A DNA stretch of 64,000 nt from Clostridia bacterium (GTDB lineage Bacteria > Bacillota > Clostridia > Oscillospirales > Acutalibacteraceae). How positions within the stretch are numbered: position 1 is the stretch's first letter; every line of letters starts with the position of its first letter. The stretch covers positions 1-64,000 of the forward strand of contig JAFQCH010000020.1 of NCBI GenBank assembly GCA_017416485.1, written 5' to 3'. The notes under the pieces were generated by a model. That model was not told the DNA's origin. It searched no databases and saw only the letters and a program-made list of their open reading frames with translations. Made by a program: the position numbers and the translations under genes. Shown here piece after piece: positions 16,459 to 25,331 of this stretch.

Positions 16459-19072
16459 ATATTGTGATGGTGTGTGTTCCTGCAGGCAGTTTTTGGGTAG
16501 TGCCGTCCGGCAAGGTGACATCGGCGGTGCAGTTTGCAGGAATGGTGATTGCAAAAACAAAGCTGTCGTTTTCTTTTCTCCATCCGCTTTTTATGGTGCC
16601 GAAAATGCTGTTGTAGGTGGCTTCGGCAAAGGTGAAACTGCCGCCGGGGTGCGGAGTAATGGTGAAATGATTTTCACCGCTGACATTGATTCCGCACATG
16701 GACGAGAACAGCCATTCGCAGACAGCACCCTTTGAATAGTGATTCAGCGATGCGATGCCGCCCTGTGCTTCGGTACCCTCCCACGATTCCCAGATGGTGG
16801 TAGCACCCATTTTGGTCATATAAAGCCAGCCGGGCATCTGCTCATTTTCAAGCAGTTTATAGGCAGATTCAAGATCAAATTGTTCAAGCACACCGAGAAT
16901 CAGCGGTGTGGAAAGGAAGCCCGTTCCGAGCCTGTAACCGTAGTTTTCAAGGGCTTGCAGAAGTCTGTATTTTGCATACTCGGTCTGCGTTTCGTTCAGC
17001 AATCCGAACGCCAACGGACGGACAAGACAAGCCTGTCGGTCGGTATCAAGCGAAAAGTCTTCGGTTTCAACCAAAGCCTGATATGCCTTTTTGCAATGCT
17101 CGCTGACGGCGGCATATTTTGCGGCATCCGCTTTGTTGCCGAGTGTTTCTGCAATTTCGGACATCAGCCCCAACACATGGCTCGTATATGCCGTTGCAAC
17201 CTCGGGTTCGGGCAGAATGACATTTGTCCACTTGTTCGGATACACATCGGCAGGCTCTGCCCATTCGCCGTAAGCCTGCCCTTTATTGACAACAAACTTA
17301 CGGTCTGCTCCTTTGACCTTGTGCGGCTTGGAAAGCAGGGCATTTTTGCCGACTCTGCCGATCATGAAATCGGCATACTTTTTCATTCTGTCATAGTAGT
17401 CGGACAGAATGGCGGTGTCGTTGTATTTTTTGCTGAAATAATACGGAATGAGAATGCCTGCATCCGCCCAGCCGACACTGCCGTTCATGCTGACCATAAA
17501 AAAGTCGGTGCCGCCCTGCGGTGCGATCTGCGGCAATCTGCCGTCCTCTGTCTGCCAATCGTAAACATCGGTCAGATACTTTTTGGCAAAGGGGGCATAA
17601 TCAAAAAGATACGAAGCACTCGGGAAGAAAATCTGTGCATCTCCTGTCCAGCCGTGTCGCTCACGGGTCGGGCAATCGGTAGGCAGATCCGCACTGTTGC
17701 TTTTGGTTGACCACACCGTTGCATCCACAAAACGGTTGAGCAGTTCGTTGGAACTGTCAAAAAAGCCTGTCTGCTCCATATCGGAATAAACGGCAATGCC
17801 CGTAAAGTTTTCGGCTGTGAAAGCAACATCGGTTTCAACGAGCACATAGCGGTAGCCGAAAACGGCAAAGGTGGTTTTATACTGATTCTCGCCTTCCTTG
17901 CAAATATATTCAATCTGTTGTAAAGGCGTTGTGATTCTTTTGGTGGAAAGCTGAATGTTTTTCTGCGTGAATTCACCGTCCTTGTCAAGCATTTCACCGA
18001 AACGAAGAAGGATCTTCTGTCCTTTTTTTGCTTGCAGCTTAAATGCAATGATGCCTGCAAAATTCTGCCCCATATCCAGAACGGTCTTACCGCTCGGAGT
18101 GATAAGCAAGGTCGGTTTGAAGTGCTCTTTTTCGGTCACAAAGACATTGTTTGAAGCGATTGGAATAACCGTGTGGCTTGTTTGCTTTGCCCAATGCGAA
18201 TAAGACGGTTGCTCGTTTGCATCCACCCTTTCTCCGTCCTTGTTGTCGGCAAAGCGGATAGGACCGTCATTGCTCCATTGCCAGTGACGGTCGGTGACAA
18301 CGGTTTGCGTTGAGCCATCTGTATATGTAAGCTCAAGCTGTGCAAGCAGTTTTGTTTCAAAGCCGTATTCCTGCTTGAGCCCCCATGCACCGACCGAGCC
18401 TCTGTACCAGCCGTCGGCAAGCTGCACGGTGATTGCATTGTCACCGTCAGACAAAAGCTCTGTTACATCATAGGTCTGATACTGCACCCGTTTGGTGTAA
18501 TCGGTAATACCGGGTGCAAGATAAAAGCCGCCGACCCGTTTGTCATTGATTTTTGCTTCATACACACCGCAGGCGGTGATGTAAAGTTTTGCTTTTTTGA
18601 TTTGCTTTGCAACCGAAAAAGACCTTCTGAAACAATCCACGGGGTATCGTGCAAGGCTTTCGGGCTTGTTCATATTGATAAGAAAATCCACACCCTGCAA
18701 GAGGAAGGATTTGCCGATTTTTTTCTTTTTATCGGCAATGCTGCGATCCGGCTCGTAATTGCCCGTAATCCACTGTGCTGACCAGTTTTTAATGCCGTAT
18801 TCAAAGAAATTCTCTTCACTTTCATCCCCTGCGACATCATTTTCATCCCACAGTTGTATGCGGAATGAAACTCTTTTGCCGTCAGAAAACTGCACGGGGA
18901 CGCGGCATTGCATGGAGCCCGATGCAATCTTTCCGCTGTCCCAATCATCGGTAAAGATTCTGTAAGCGGTCTGCGTGATGCCGCCCTCGCAATTCCACAT
19001 GACACGGGGATTGTCAATATCAATGCCGAGCGGATTTTTCAGATATTCGGTTTTTATGTTTACAGCTTTCAT
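16457..19072 (-). CDS. GH78 alpha-L-rhamnosidase
   Basis: 871 residues with the full GH78 architecture: N-terminal beta-sandwich domains (1-330, with YPVDCFRRSF and YITACGVYEAKINDKRVGGFYLAPGITDYTKRVQYQTYDVT), the (alpha/alpha)6 catalytic barrel and a C-terminal beta domain ending in GTHTITI. The catalytic signature DCPTRERHGWTGDAQIFFPSA is intact and contains the acidic residues used for inversion. It releases terminal L-rhamnose from plant glycosides, pectin or polysaccharides. There is no signal peptide, so imported rhamnosides are the likely substrate. ATG is preceded by GGAG inside the end of the GPH symporter gene, so the two are translationally linked. Confidence 0.93.
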   Translation of the reverse strand: MKAVNIKTEYLKNPLGIDIDNPRVMWNCEGGITQTAYRIFTDDWDSGKIASGSMQCRVPVQFSDGKRVSFRIQLWDENDVAGDESEENFFEYGIKNWSAQWITGNYEPDRSIADKKKKIGKSFLLQGVDFLINMNKPESLARYPVDCFRRSFSVAKQIKKAKLYITACGVYEAKINDKRVGGFYLAPGITDYTKRVQYQTYDVTELLSDGDNAITVQLADGWYRGSVGAWGLKQEYGFETKLLAQLELTYTDGSTQTVVTDRHWQWSNDGPIRFADNKDGERVDANEQPSYSHWAKQTSHTVIPIASNNVFVTEKEHFKPTLLITPSGKTVLDMGQNFAGIIAFKLQAKKGQKILLRFGEMLDKDGEFTQKNIQLSTKRITTPLQQIEYICKEGENQYKTTFAVFGYRYVLVETDVAFTAENFTGIAVYSDMEQTGFFDSSNELLNRFVDATVWSTKSNSADLPTDCPTRERHGWTGDAQIFFPSASYLFDYAPFAKKYLTDVYDWQTEDGRLPQIAPQGGTDFFMVSMNGSVGWADAGILIPYYFSKKYNDTAILSDYYDRMKKYADFMIGRVGKNALLSKPHKVKGADRKFVVNKGQAYGEWAEPADVYPNKWTNVILPEPEVATAYTSHVLGLMSEIAETLGNKADAAKYAAVSEHCKKAYQALVETEDFSLDTDRQACLVRPLAFGLLNETQTEYAKYRLLQALENYGYRLGTGFLSTPLILGVLEQFDLESAYKLLENEQMPGWLYMTKMGATTIWESWEGTEAQGGIASLNHYSKGAVCEWLFSSMCGINVSGENHFTITPHPGGSFTFAEATYNSIFGTIKSGWRKENDSFVFAITIPANCTADVTLPDGTTQKLPAGTHTITI

Positions 19073-19073
19073 T

Positions 19074-20528
19074 TTATTTCTCCGCTGTTTCTTCTTTTCT
19101 TGCCTTGATTTCCGCCTGCTCCTTTGCAATCACCTTTTCAACACCGATGAAAGCCAGAATCACAACAAGAGCGATCGCTGTAAATGTTTCAAGTCCGACA
19201 AAAGAGAAGGTGATGACATTTTTCACACTTTCACTCTGTTCGGCTGCAACGGTGACACCGTCAATCAAGGACGGAGCCACATAGCCTGCCTTTGCAAGCA
19301 GCATATTGAACGCACCCGTGACGATGCCGACAGAAGACACGGCAATGATGTTGTAAACGGACATGGCAACGCCGTCCACACGGAAATTGTGCTTCCATTC
19401 AATGTGGTCAAGGATATCCGCAAACAGAGCCATGAACACATAGCAGCAAGGCAGACCGCCGATGTTTTTGATGAACTGACCGATGAGCACCACAACCATA
19501 TTGGCAGGAGCCATCCAGCAGATTGCACTGCCCACGGCATACAGCACAAAGCCTGCCATGGTGAGATTGCGTTTGCCGAATTTCTTGGCAAGCGGCCAGA
19601 CGGCAAAAATGCCGATACCGAGCGGCACACCGCCGATGACGGAAATGAGTGTCTGCGTCATACCGTCATTGTATGTACCGAGAACATAGTTGCAGTAATA
19701 AACAAGACCGAGGTTCTTGAACTGTGTGCCGACGGTGTAAATGAGGAAATAGACAAGAATCAGCACCATGAATTTGTCGGTAAAAATAGCGGTGAGCAGT
19801 TTTTTATAGGGCACTTTTTCGGTCGGCTTGTCAATGTCTTCAAGTGTTACACGCTCTTTGGTGAAGTAGTATTCAAGCAGTGTCAAAGGCAGTGCAATGA
19901 TTGACAGCACACTCATGGTGATGATCCACTTGGACTTATCCACACCGAGCATCGGCATAATGACCATCGGGAAAATGAGAGCCACGAGAATACCGCTCAT
20001 CATGATGGTTGCAATCTGATTGAACACGGAAAGTGAGCCTCTCTGCTCGGTGTTTCTTGTTGAAAGCGGCACCATGAGATTATGGCTCATATTGAAAATG
20101 GTGTAGGCAAAGGAATAGAACAGATTATACGACAGCATAACCCATACAACCTGCACGGTCTGATTGCTTTCGGGCACCGTAAACAGCAGAATACCCGTAA
20201 TCATCAGAAGCGGTGCCGACAGCAGCAGCCACGGTCTTGCCTTTCCCTGCGTGGTTTTCGTGCGGTCGATGATATAGCCCATTACAACATTGGTAACGGC
20301 ATCAATTACCTTGGAAACAACGGGAAAAACGGCAAGGAACACACCGCCCCAGACGGATGTAAGGTTGAGAACGTCCGTGTAATACACATTCAGATACGTT
20401 GCAAGCACGGCATTGAGCAGCAATGCACCCGCAGGCCCGAGCAGATAGCCGAGCCATTTTTCTTTTGCATTGACATCCTCGTTTTTTACACGGCTCTGCA
20501 ACAGAGGTGATTGTAATTTATTGTTCAT
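19074..20528 (-). CDS. GPH-family glycoside:cation symporter
   Basis: 484 residues, 12 membrane spans, of the glycoside-pentoside-hexuronide (MelB-like) branch of [35 protein letters not shown] followed by [27 protein letters not shown] is the family's helix 1/loop 2-3 signature with the cation-site Asp. It is immediately followed by the rhamnosidase, so it probably imports a rhamnoside. AAAGGAG lies before ATG. Transcribed from the promoter at 20573, divergent from the TetR gene. The C-terminus is a charged cytoplasmic helix ([15 protein letters not shown]). Confidence 0.92.
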   Translation of the reverse strand: MNNKLQSPLLQSRVKNEDVNAKEKWLGYLLGPAGALLLNAVLATYLNVYYTDVLNLTSVWGGVFLAVFPVVSKVIDAVTNVVMGYIIDRTKTTQGKARPWLLLSAPLLMITGILLFTVPESNQTVQVVWVMLSYNLFYSFAYTIFNMSHNLMVPLSTRNTEQRGSLSVFNQIATIMMSGILVALIFPMVIMPMLGVDKSKWIITMSVLSIIALPLTLLEYYFTKERVTLEDIDKPTEKVPYKKLLTAIFTDKFMVLILVYFLIYTVGTQFKNLGLVYYCNYVLGTYNDGMTQTLISVIGGVPLGIGIFAVWPLAKKFGKRNLTMAGFVLYAVGSAICWMAPANMVVVLIGQFIKNIGGLPCCYVFMALFADILDHIEWKHNFRVDGVAMSVYNIIAVSSVGIVTGAFNMLLAKAGYVAPSLIDGVTVAAEQSESVKNVITFSFVGLETFTAIALVVILAFIGVEKVIAKEQAEIKARKEETAEK

Positions 20529-20572
20529 AATAAATGCTCCTTTGCTTGACTTTTGTGACCGTTTATATTACC

Positions 20573-20618
20573 ATTATACCAACACTGTGTTGTTTCAACA
20601 ATCATCAGTTTGTATATT
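20573..20618. promoter_or_regulatory. overlapping divergent promoters and operator of the rhamnoside operon
   Basis: Minus-strand promoter TTGTTG-17-TATAAT (20573-20601) and plus-strand promoter TTGTTT-17-TATATT (20590-20618) overlap by their -35 boxes. The shared DNA holds two small palindromes, AACACTGTGTT and TTGTTTCAACAA. This is the expected place for the TetR product to bind and switch both directions (inference). Confidence 0.65.
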
Positions 20619-20665
20619 GTTGGCTGTAAAACCGACAATATGGCGGAAAGTGACGGAATAATAAA

Positions 20666-21232
20666 ATGAACACTAAAGACAACCAACGCACAAGGCTTTC
20701 AAAGCTGCTTCTTAAAAACGCATTGACGGATCTGATGAAAACCAAGGAATCGGTCAGCAAAATCTCGGTGCGTGAGCTTTGCGAAACGGCAGGACTCAAC
20801 CGTTCCACATTTTATGCACACTACAATGAACCCAAAGATCTGCTCAAGGAAATGGAGGATGAAATTCTCGCCTCCACCAAGGAGCATCTTGAAAAAATCG
20901 GTGCAGAAAATGACATCGGTGCAAGAAAATATATATTATCGTTTCTCAAATACATCAAGGACAACGACAACACGTTCCGTTGCCTGCTGATTGACTCGGC
21001 AGATCCGCAGTTCCGCACACGGTTCATGCAGCAGACCATTGTGCAGTTCATTGAAAATCTGGATGTGAGCCTGCCTGCAAAAATTGAGCAATATGTTTAT
21101 TCCTATATTCTCAACGGCAGCACGGGCATTCTGATTCAATGGATCCGTTCGGATTATGAATGTGACGAAAACACCGTCTGCAATCTGCTGTTTGCCATCA
21201 ACAACGGTGCATTGACGAATTTGAATCTGTAA
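20666..21232 (+). CDS. TetR/AcrR-family regulator of the rhamnoside operon
   Basis: 188 residues. The N-terminal helix-turn-helix VSKISVRELCETAGLNRSTFYAHYNEPKDLLKEMEDEI (residues 32-70) is a clear TetR DNA-binding domain. The rest is all-helical and would bind a ligand and dimerise; it resembles the TetR_C type found with sugar or fatty-acid genes of Firmicutes. It is transcribed away from the GPH-rhamnosidase operon from an overlapping promoter, so it is probably its repressor. No strong ribosome site is seen before ATG. A terminator follows. Confidence 0.85.
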   Translation: MNTKDNQRTRLSKLLLKNALTDLMKTKESVSKISVRELCETAGLNRSTFYAHYNEPKDLLKEMEDEILASTKEHLEKIGAENDIGARKYILSFLKYIKDNDNTFRCLLIDSADPQFRTRFMQQTIVQFIENLDVSLPAKIEQYVYSYILNGSTGILIQWIRSDYECDENTVCNLLFAINNGALTNLNL

Positions 21233-21238
21233 CAAAAA

Positions 21239-21279
21239 AAACGGCGGAAGCAAGTTATTTTCTTGCAACCGCTGTTTTG
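21239..21279 (+). terminator. terminator of the TetR gene
   Basis: AACGGCGG pairs (one G-T) with CCGCTGTT, with an inner GCAAG/CTTGC stem, followed by TTTTG. Confidence 0.65.
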
Positions 21280-21290
21280 ACTTTTATTTA

Positions 21291-21388
21291 CTGATAAATA
21301 CCGTCATCGACAATATATCGCCATATATTATTACACTACATAGCCTGTGTGGAAAAACTCCGACGATGAAGTGAAGACATTGACACCC
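21291..21388 (-). pseudogene. remnant of a HipA-like kinase gene
   Basis: About 100 bases are clearly similar to part of the intact HTH-HipA kinase gene at 22814-22920: the strings GATAAATACCGTCATC and CCTTGTGTGG or CCTGTGTGG occur in the same order and spacing. On the minus strand the remnant is broken by several stop codons. It marks an earlier or second copy of this kinase that has decayed, on the other side of the RelBE pair. Confidence 0.7.
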
Positions 21389-21402
21389 ATTTTTAAATTT
21401 TG

Positions 21403-21726
21403 TTATTCACTTTCAATCAGTTGCTTTGATATATCCCGGCCACCATAGATAATTCTGAGTATACGCACCGTTTTTTTCTCTTCGCAAGGCTGATAAATAA
21501 CCAAATGATTTTTTACAGGCATAATCCTTATTCCTTGTTTGCTGAGAGCATCCTGTTCAGCTAAATGATGTCTGTTCGGCATCTGTTCAAGACTTCTTAC
21601 AGATTTCATTATAAGCAAAACCAAAGATTCAGCTATGCCGGGTTCTGAAAGAACATTCGCAATGTAATCATGTATTGCATCAATATCTGAGAGAGCTTTT
21701 TTGGTGTATTCAATTTTCCAGATCAT
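21403..21726 (-). CDS. RelE/ParE-family toxin
   Basis: 107 residues with the RelE/ParE fold pattern: YTKKALSDIDAIHDYIANVLSEPGIAESLVLLIMKSVRSLEQMPNRH (two helices), then the beta-sheet GIRIMPVKNHLVIYQPCEEKKTVRILRIIYGGRDISKQL. Family members are ribosome-dependent mRNA interferases (RelE) or gyrase poisons (ParE). The end RIIYGGRDI is the usual C-terminal strand. It overlaps the antitoxin stop by 4 bases (ATGA), the standard order antitoxin then toxin. Intact by sequence. Confidence 0.9.
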   Translation of the reverse strand: MIWKIEYTKKALSDIDAIHDYIANVLSEPGIAESLVLLIMKSVRSLEQMPNRHHLAEQDALSKQGIRIMPVKNHLVIYQPCEEKKTVRILRIIYGGRDISKQLIESE

Positions 21727-22028
21727 ATTCCGTATTTCTGACGCATATAATTTTCGGCATCATCAGCCGATATGAGATTTCCGTTTTTAATATCCGCCAA
21801 TCCTTTTTCAACTTCTTGTACAAACTGTTCATCAGTAAGATTGCCATATGCAAGCGGTACATTTTGCGGTAACTTCATTTCAAAGGGAATTCCTCTTTGC
21901 ATAACAACCTGCCTTAAAAACATGCCCACAGCATTAGACATAGGAATACCAAGCTGCTCAAGAATTTCTTCGGCTTCCTGTTTGATATTGGGGTCCACAC
22001 GAGCGAAAACATTAGATGTTCTTGCCAT
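21723..22028 (-). CDS. RelB/DinJ-family antitoxin
   Basis: 101 residues. The N-terminal ribbon-helix-helix MARTSNVFARVDPNIKQEAEEILEQLGIPMSNAVGMFLRQVVMQRGIPFEMKLP is a textbook RelB/DinJ domain that binds the operator as a dimer. The C-terminal half (EEVEKGLADIKNGN-like, ADDAENYMRQKYGI) would wrap and inhibit the toxin. The start at MARTSN has GGAAG upstream; the frame is open 17 codons further but that part is the promoter. Autorepression with the toxin is expected. Confidence 0.9.
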   Translation of the reverse strand: MARTSNVFARVDPNIKQEAEEILEQLGIPMSNAVGMFLRQVVMQRGIPFEMKLPQNVPLAYGNLTDEQFVQEVEKGLADIKNGNLISADDAENYMRQKYGI

Positions 22029-22050
22029 AGTAACACTTCCTTTCGGTAAT

Positions 22051-22079
22051 AGTATACCACATTTGATTGCAATATGCAA
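22051..22079 (-). promoter_or_regulatory. relBE-type operon promoter
   Basis: TTGCAT, 17 bases, TATACT on the minus strand. TTGCATATTGCAA around the -35 box is a short palindrome suited to autorepression. Confidence 0.65.
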
Positions 22080-22151
22080 GCAATTCGCAAGCTTTTGTTA
22101 ATTTTATGATATGAAGTTGCCCAAGGTGAAACAGACATGATTCAGAAAGCA

Positions 22152-23537
22152 TTACTTCCCGGTTCTTGTTGTCGGCAAGGACAGGAGTTCTCTTACTCTT
22201 GCTTCTGTATGATTTTCAATTGCCTGCAGGCGGTCTTCCGGCAGATTGAGCGACGGATGACGGCGGAACTTAAAGCCCAAGAGCTTCCGCAGCTGTGCGG
22301 TCTGCTTTTTGCCGATTACTTCCTTGCAGATGCTTTCAAAGGAAACACCGTAGGGCGTGGACCGGGTCTTTGCATATTCGTGCAGGTTGTCAAAATCATC
22401 GGGCATTGCCATATTGAAAAGTGAAAAACCGTTGTCAAAAATGGGAGCAGGTCCGATGATCTGCCCTGTATGATTGTCACGCAGCACACCAAAATTGCCG
22501 AAATGTCTGTCTTCGTTATAAATGACCGCGTCAAACACAAGCATACTGCAAAGTTCCTCGTAAGCCGCTTCGCTGATTGCTCTGTAATAATCCAGACAAG
22601 CTTTGATACCGCCGTTTTTCACAAGCCGTCCGATCGGGATGAATGCGGTATCAATATCGGTAAACAGCCTGCACTTTGAAGCAAGAATTCCTTTCCAGTT
22701 TTCAAGATCATACTCTACGGCATTCAGCCCCATTGCTTTTGCAATCTGGCAGGCATAGAACTCACTGTACGGTTCTTTTCCGGTATTGGCTGCCCCCTCA
22801 GTGCCACCCTTGTACAGATAAATACCGTCATCTTCAATATACCGCCATGCTTTACGCAGCATACCTTGTGTGGTAAGCTCCGGTGAAGTGGTGAATGCAC
22901 GATTGGAAGCATTGGCACCGGTGTAAGCAACAAGTGATAACACCTCGGAAAAACGGTTGTCATAAAGATTAAAATCTTCAAAACGACCCTCAAACTCCTG
23001 CGGAACAATCCAATAGCTGTCATTCAGCGACAAGCCCTTGCAGACATCAATAATACCTTTTGTGTTATTGATACTCAGTTCTAATGTTTTCAGGATTTCA
23101 TCCACAAAGGCTCTGTTTTTCGGAATCACTCTTTTCTGCAACCATCTGATGATTCCGTCATTCGTTACAACAAGATCAAGCGGCAACAGATGCTTCTGTT
23201 CTTCACTGACAGAATGAATTTCGGCACATAAGCCTTCAAGACCTTTTTCTGCAAGCGAAAAGGTCAGAAGCGTATCGTTATATAATTTCAGATTATACAC
23301 ATTGCTCATCTGCTCACTCTTTTCATCCAGCTGCAAGCTGATTTCCTTATCCAATGCAGAACAGATTTTTACAAGCATATCCAATGACACATTTTGCATT
23401 CCGCTTTCTATTCGGCAGATATTGCTTCTCTGTGTGCCGATCAGTTTTGCAAGCTGTTCCTGCGATAAACCTTTTTCAAGTCTTGCTGAGATAATTTGTG
23501 ATATGATTCTCTGTCTGGATGTCAGCAAATCGCTCAT
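22152..23537 (-). CDS. HTH-HipA fusion: XRE domain plus HipA-like kinase
   Basis: 461 residues joining antitoxin-like and toxin-like parts in one chain. Residues 8-65 are an XRE helix-turn-helix (ISARLEKGLSQEQLAKLIGTQRSNICRIESGMQNVSLDMLVKICSAL), the HipB role. The C-terminal part carries HipA-like kinase motifs: ELTTQGMLRKAWRYIEDDGIYLYKGG, the catalytic loop YNEDRHFGNFGVLRD and the metal loop APIFDNGFSL. HipA kinases phosphorylate tRNA synthetases or other targets and induce dormancy. AGGTGG lies eight bases before the chosen ATG. Its promoter is filled by a perfect palindrome, suggesting autoregulation by its own HTH. A decayed relative lies at 21291 and an HTH-less paralogue at 25332. Confidence 0.82.
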   Translation of the reverse strand: MSDLLTSRQRIISQIISARLEKGLSQEQLAKLIGTQRSNICRIESGMQNVSLDMLVKICSALDKEISLQLDEKSEQMSNVYNLKLYNDTLLTFSLAEKGLEGLCAEIHSVSEEQKHLLPLDLVVTNDGIIRWLQKRVIPKNRAFVDEILKTLELSINNTKGIIDVCKGLSLNDSYWIVPQEFEGRFEDFNLYDNRFSEVLSLVAYTGANASNRAFTTSPELTTQGMLRKAWRYIEDDGIYLYKGGTEGAANTGKEPYSEFYACQIAKAMGLNAVEYDLENWKGILASKCRLFTDIDTAFIPIGRLVKNGGIKACLDYYRAISEAAYEELCSMLVFDAVIYNEDRHFGNFGVLRDNHTGQIIGPAPIFDNGFSLFNMAMPDDFDNLHEYAKTRSTPYGVSFESICKEVIGKKQTAQLRKLLGFKFRRHPSLNLPEDRLQAIENHTEARVRELLSLPTTRTGK

Positions 23538-23568
23538 CTGAATCACCACCTGCGATAGTTACATTATT

Positions 23569-23597
23569 ATGTTATCATATATGATAACATTTGTCAA
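23569..23597 (-). promoter_or_regulatory. promoter with palindromic operator of the HTH-HipA gene
   Basis: TTGACA, 17 bases, TAACAT on the minus strand. A perfect 22-base palindrome with half-site ATGTTATCATA (23569-23590) covers the -10 box and the whole spacer, so protein bound here would block RNA polymerase. Confidence 0.85.
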
Positions 23598-23712
23598 GCC
23601 ACTACATATTTTTGCCGTTTGCGGCAGAAATATTTACCGGGATGTTGTTTTTTCTTGCAGACAAGCAACACGGGATGCCATATTCGCAGCATCCCGTTCT
23701 TTTTATCATTAT

Positions 23713-25146
23713 TCAGTTTTGCATACTCACGATAGATACAATATCCGTCAGGAATAAATGATCATCCTGTTTCGCGGCATCAAGGACGGCATCCGTAAAG
23801 CCGGACAAGGAGAACAAAAAGTAATAGGCATCACCATTGAACACATTCTTATCCTTCAACTTCCGCAGTTGGGCATTGTCAAATAACTCCGAACGGAATT
23901 TACACTCGCCGAGAATATATTTGCTTTCGGTTTTATCCGCAGCAACAACATCGATTTCTTCGGTACGGCTTGTTTTTCTGCCGTTTTCTTCCTTGGTGAT
24001 TGTTCCCCACCAACGCCCGATTTTTGAAAAACGAAACGGCATCTTGCGTTGCTTGTTCAGGCAGAACATATAATCAATGCAGACTTTTTCAAAGGATTTT
24101 GATGCAAAATCATGCAGAGCATTTTCAATATAATCTTCCCACACACCCACGGCATCATCGTTTTCAAGTTCCGACAGATTGGAATAACCGAATGCATACC
24201 AGAAACGGAAATAATTGTCCGTCAGATTATACAATCCCTTGTTGCTGTTGGCATGGTCTTTTGCACTTGAAAGAACCGAAAATTCGCGTTCTGCAATACC
24301 GAGTTCAATCAGATTTTTCAGATAAACGCTCAGCTTGCTTTTTTCAACACCTGTTTTGTTCTGAATCTCATTGAACGAAGTGCTGCCCGTTGCAATTGCC
24401 TCAATGATGGTATTGTAAATGGAGGTTTCACGCAGTTCCTGCCGAAGCAGAAACTCAACCTCCGAATAAAGAACGGTACCTTTGGTCAGTATTTTTTCTA
24501 TGATATTTTCTTTGAGTGATTTTTTGGAGTTGAACTGTTTCAGATAATGCGGAATACCGCCGAGAACCGCATATGCAATCAGTTTTTCCTCATCGCTGAA
24601 ACCGGGCAGGAATTTGATTGCATCGTAATAAGGCATCGGGAGCATTTTGTAAATACCTGTTGTTCTGCCGTAAAGCGGATTTTTTTCAGACAGCAGTTCT
24701 TTTTCAATAAAGCTCATTGCACTGCCGCAAATGACAAGCATAATATTTTTCGTTTTCAGCACGGTATCCCAGATAATCTGCAAAACAGAAGGAATGGACG
24801 GATTGCTTTTGCACATATAAGGAAATTCGTCAATGACAATAACTGTTTTCTGCTCGCCTTCCATTTCGCCGATGAAGGAAAAAGCCTTGTCCCAATCCGC
24901 AAAACTGCTTGTGTATGCACGGACGGAAGGTTTCCATGAAAGCAGAGCATCGGAAAACTCCGCAAGCTGTTTTTCTGTTGTGTATTCCCTGCATGAATAA
25001 AAAACATGCGGCTTGCCCTTGCAGAATTCCGACAAGGTTTCGGTTTTTCCGACCCTTCGTCTGCCATACAGCACAACAAATTCAGCCTGTTCGCTTTCGT
25101 AACAATTATTCAAAAACTTCAATTCATTTTCACGACCGATAAACAT
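23713..25146 (-). CDS. AAA-type ATPase with C-terminal DUF234 nuclease-like domain
   Basis: 477 residues. MFIGRENELKFL opens an archaeal-ATPase-type (STAND/MNS) P-loop domain: Walker A GRRRVGKT near residue 25, Walker B VIVIDEFPYM near 105, sensor CGSAMSFIE near 145. A winged-helix part follows (SFNEIQNKTGVEKSKLSVYLKNLIELGIAERE). The DUF234 domain contains EIDVVAADK...ILGECKFR, which reads as a PD-(D/E)xK nuclease core (D, then E-x-K). Such proteins are abundant in anaerobes, often near defence or toxin genes, and their role is unproven. GGAGG precedes ATG; the inverted repeat at 25169 may be its operator. It lies between the two HipA-like kinases. Confidence 0.88.
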   Translation of the reverse strand: MFIGRENELKFLNNCYESEQAEFVVLYGRRRVGKTETLSEFCKGKPHVFYSCREYTTEKQLAEFSDALLSWKPSVRAYTSSFADWDKAFSFIGEMEGEQKTVIVIDEFPYMCKSNPSIPSVLQIIWDTVLKTKNIMLVICGSAMSFIEKELLSEKNPLYGRTTGIYKMLPMPYYDAIKFLPGFSDEEKLIAYAVLGGIPHYLKQFNSKKSLKENIIEKILTKGTVLYSEVEFLLRQELRETSIYNTIIEAIATGSTSFNEIQNKTGVEKSKLSVYLKNLIELGIAEREFSVLSSAKDHANSNKGLYNLTDNYFRFWYAFGYSNLSELENDDAVGVWEDYIENALHDFASKSFEKVCIDYMFCLNKQRKMPFRFSKIGRWWGTITKEENGRKTSRTEEIDVVAADKTESKYILGECKFRSELFDNAQLRKLKDKNVFNGDAYYFLFSLSGFTDAVLDAAKQDDHLFLTDIVSIVSMQN

Positions 25147-25168
25147 ACAAAACCCTCCGTGAAATATT

Positions 25169-25207
25169 TTTGTCAAATCATAATTTGTCTAATCACAATT
25201 TGACAAA
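25169..25207. promoter_or_regulatory. inverted repeat upstream of the DUF234 ATPase
   Basis: Perfect 10-base arms TTTGTCAAAT and ATTTGACAAA, with a third partial copy (AATTTGTCTAA) between them, 22 bases upstream of the ATPase start. Probably an operator. Confidence 0.6.
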
Positions 25208-25272
25208 TTTAATTTAACACAAACACAACAAAATGTCAACCGGTTTTTATTTTATTTCACCTGCAAAGCAAA

Positions 25273-25309
25273 AACCTCATCCCCGTTGCTGTGACAAAGG
25301 GATGAGGTT
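25273..25309 (-). terminator. terminator of the second HipA-like gene
   Basis: AACCTCATCCC pairs perfectly with GGGATGAGGTT and is followed on the minus strand by TTTTTG. Confidence 0.85.
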
Positions 25310-25331
25310 CTTATGCTATTTATGAAGTTTT

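Noticed and set aside
23671..23705. Terminator of the DUF234 ATPase
   Set aside because: ACGGGATGC/GCATCCCGT is a good hairpin, but the T run lies on the plus side while the gene is on the minus strand. I leave it as an unassigned hairpin.
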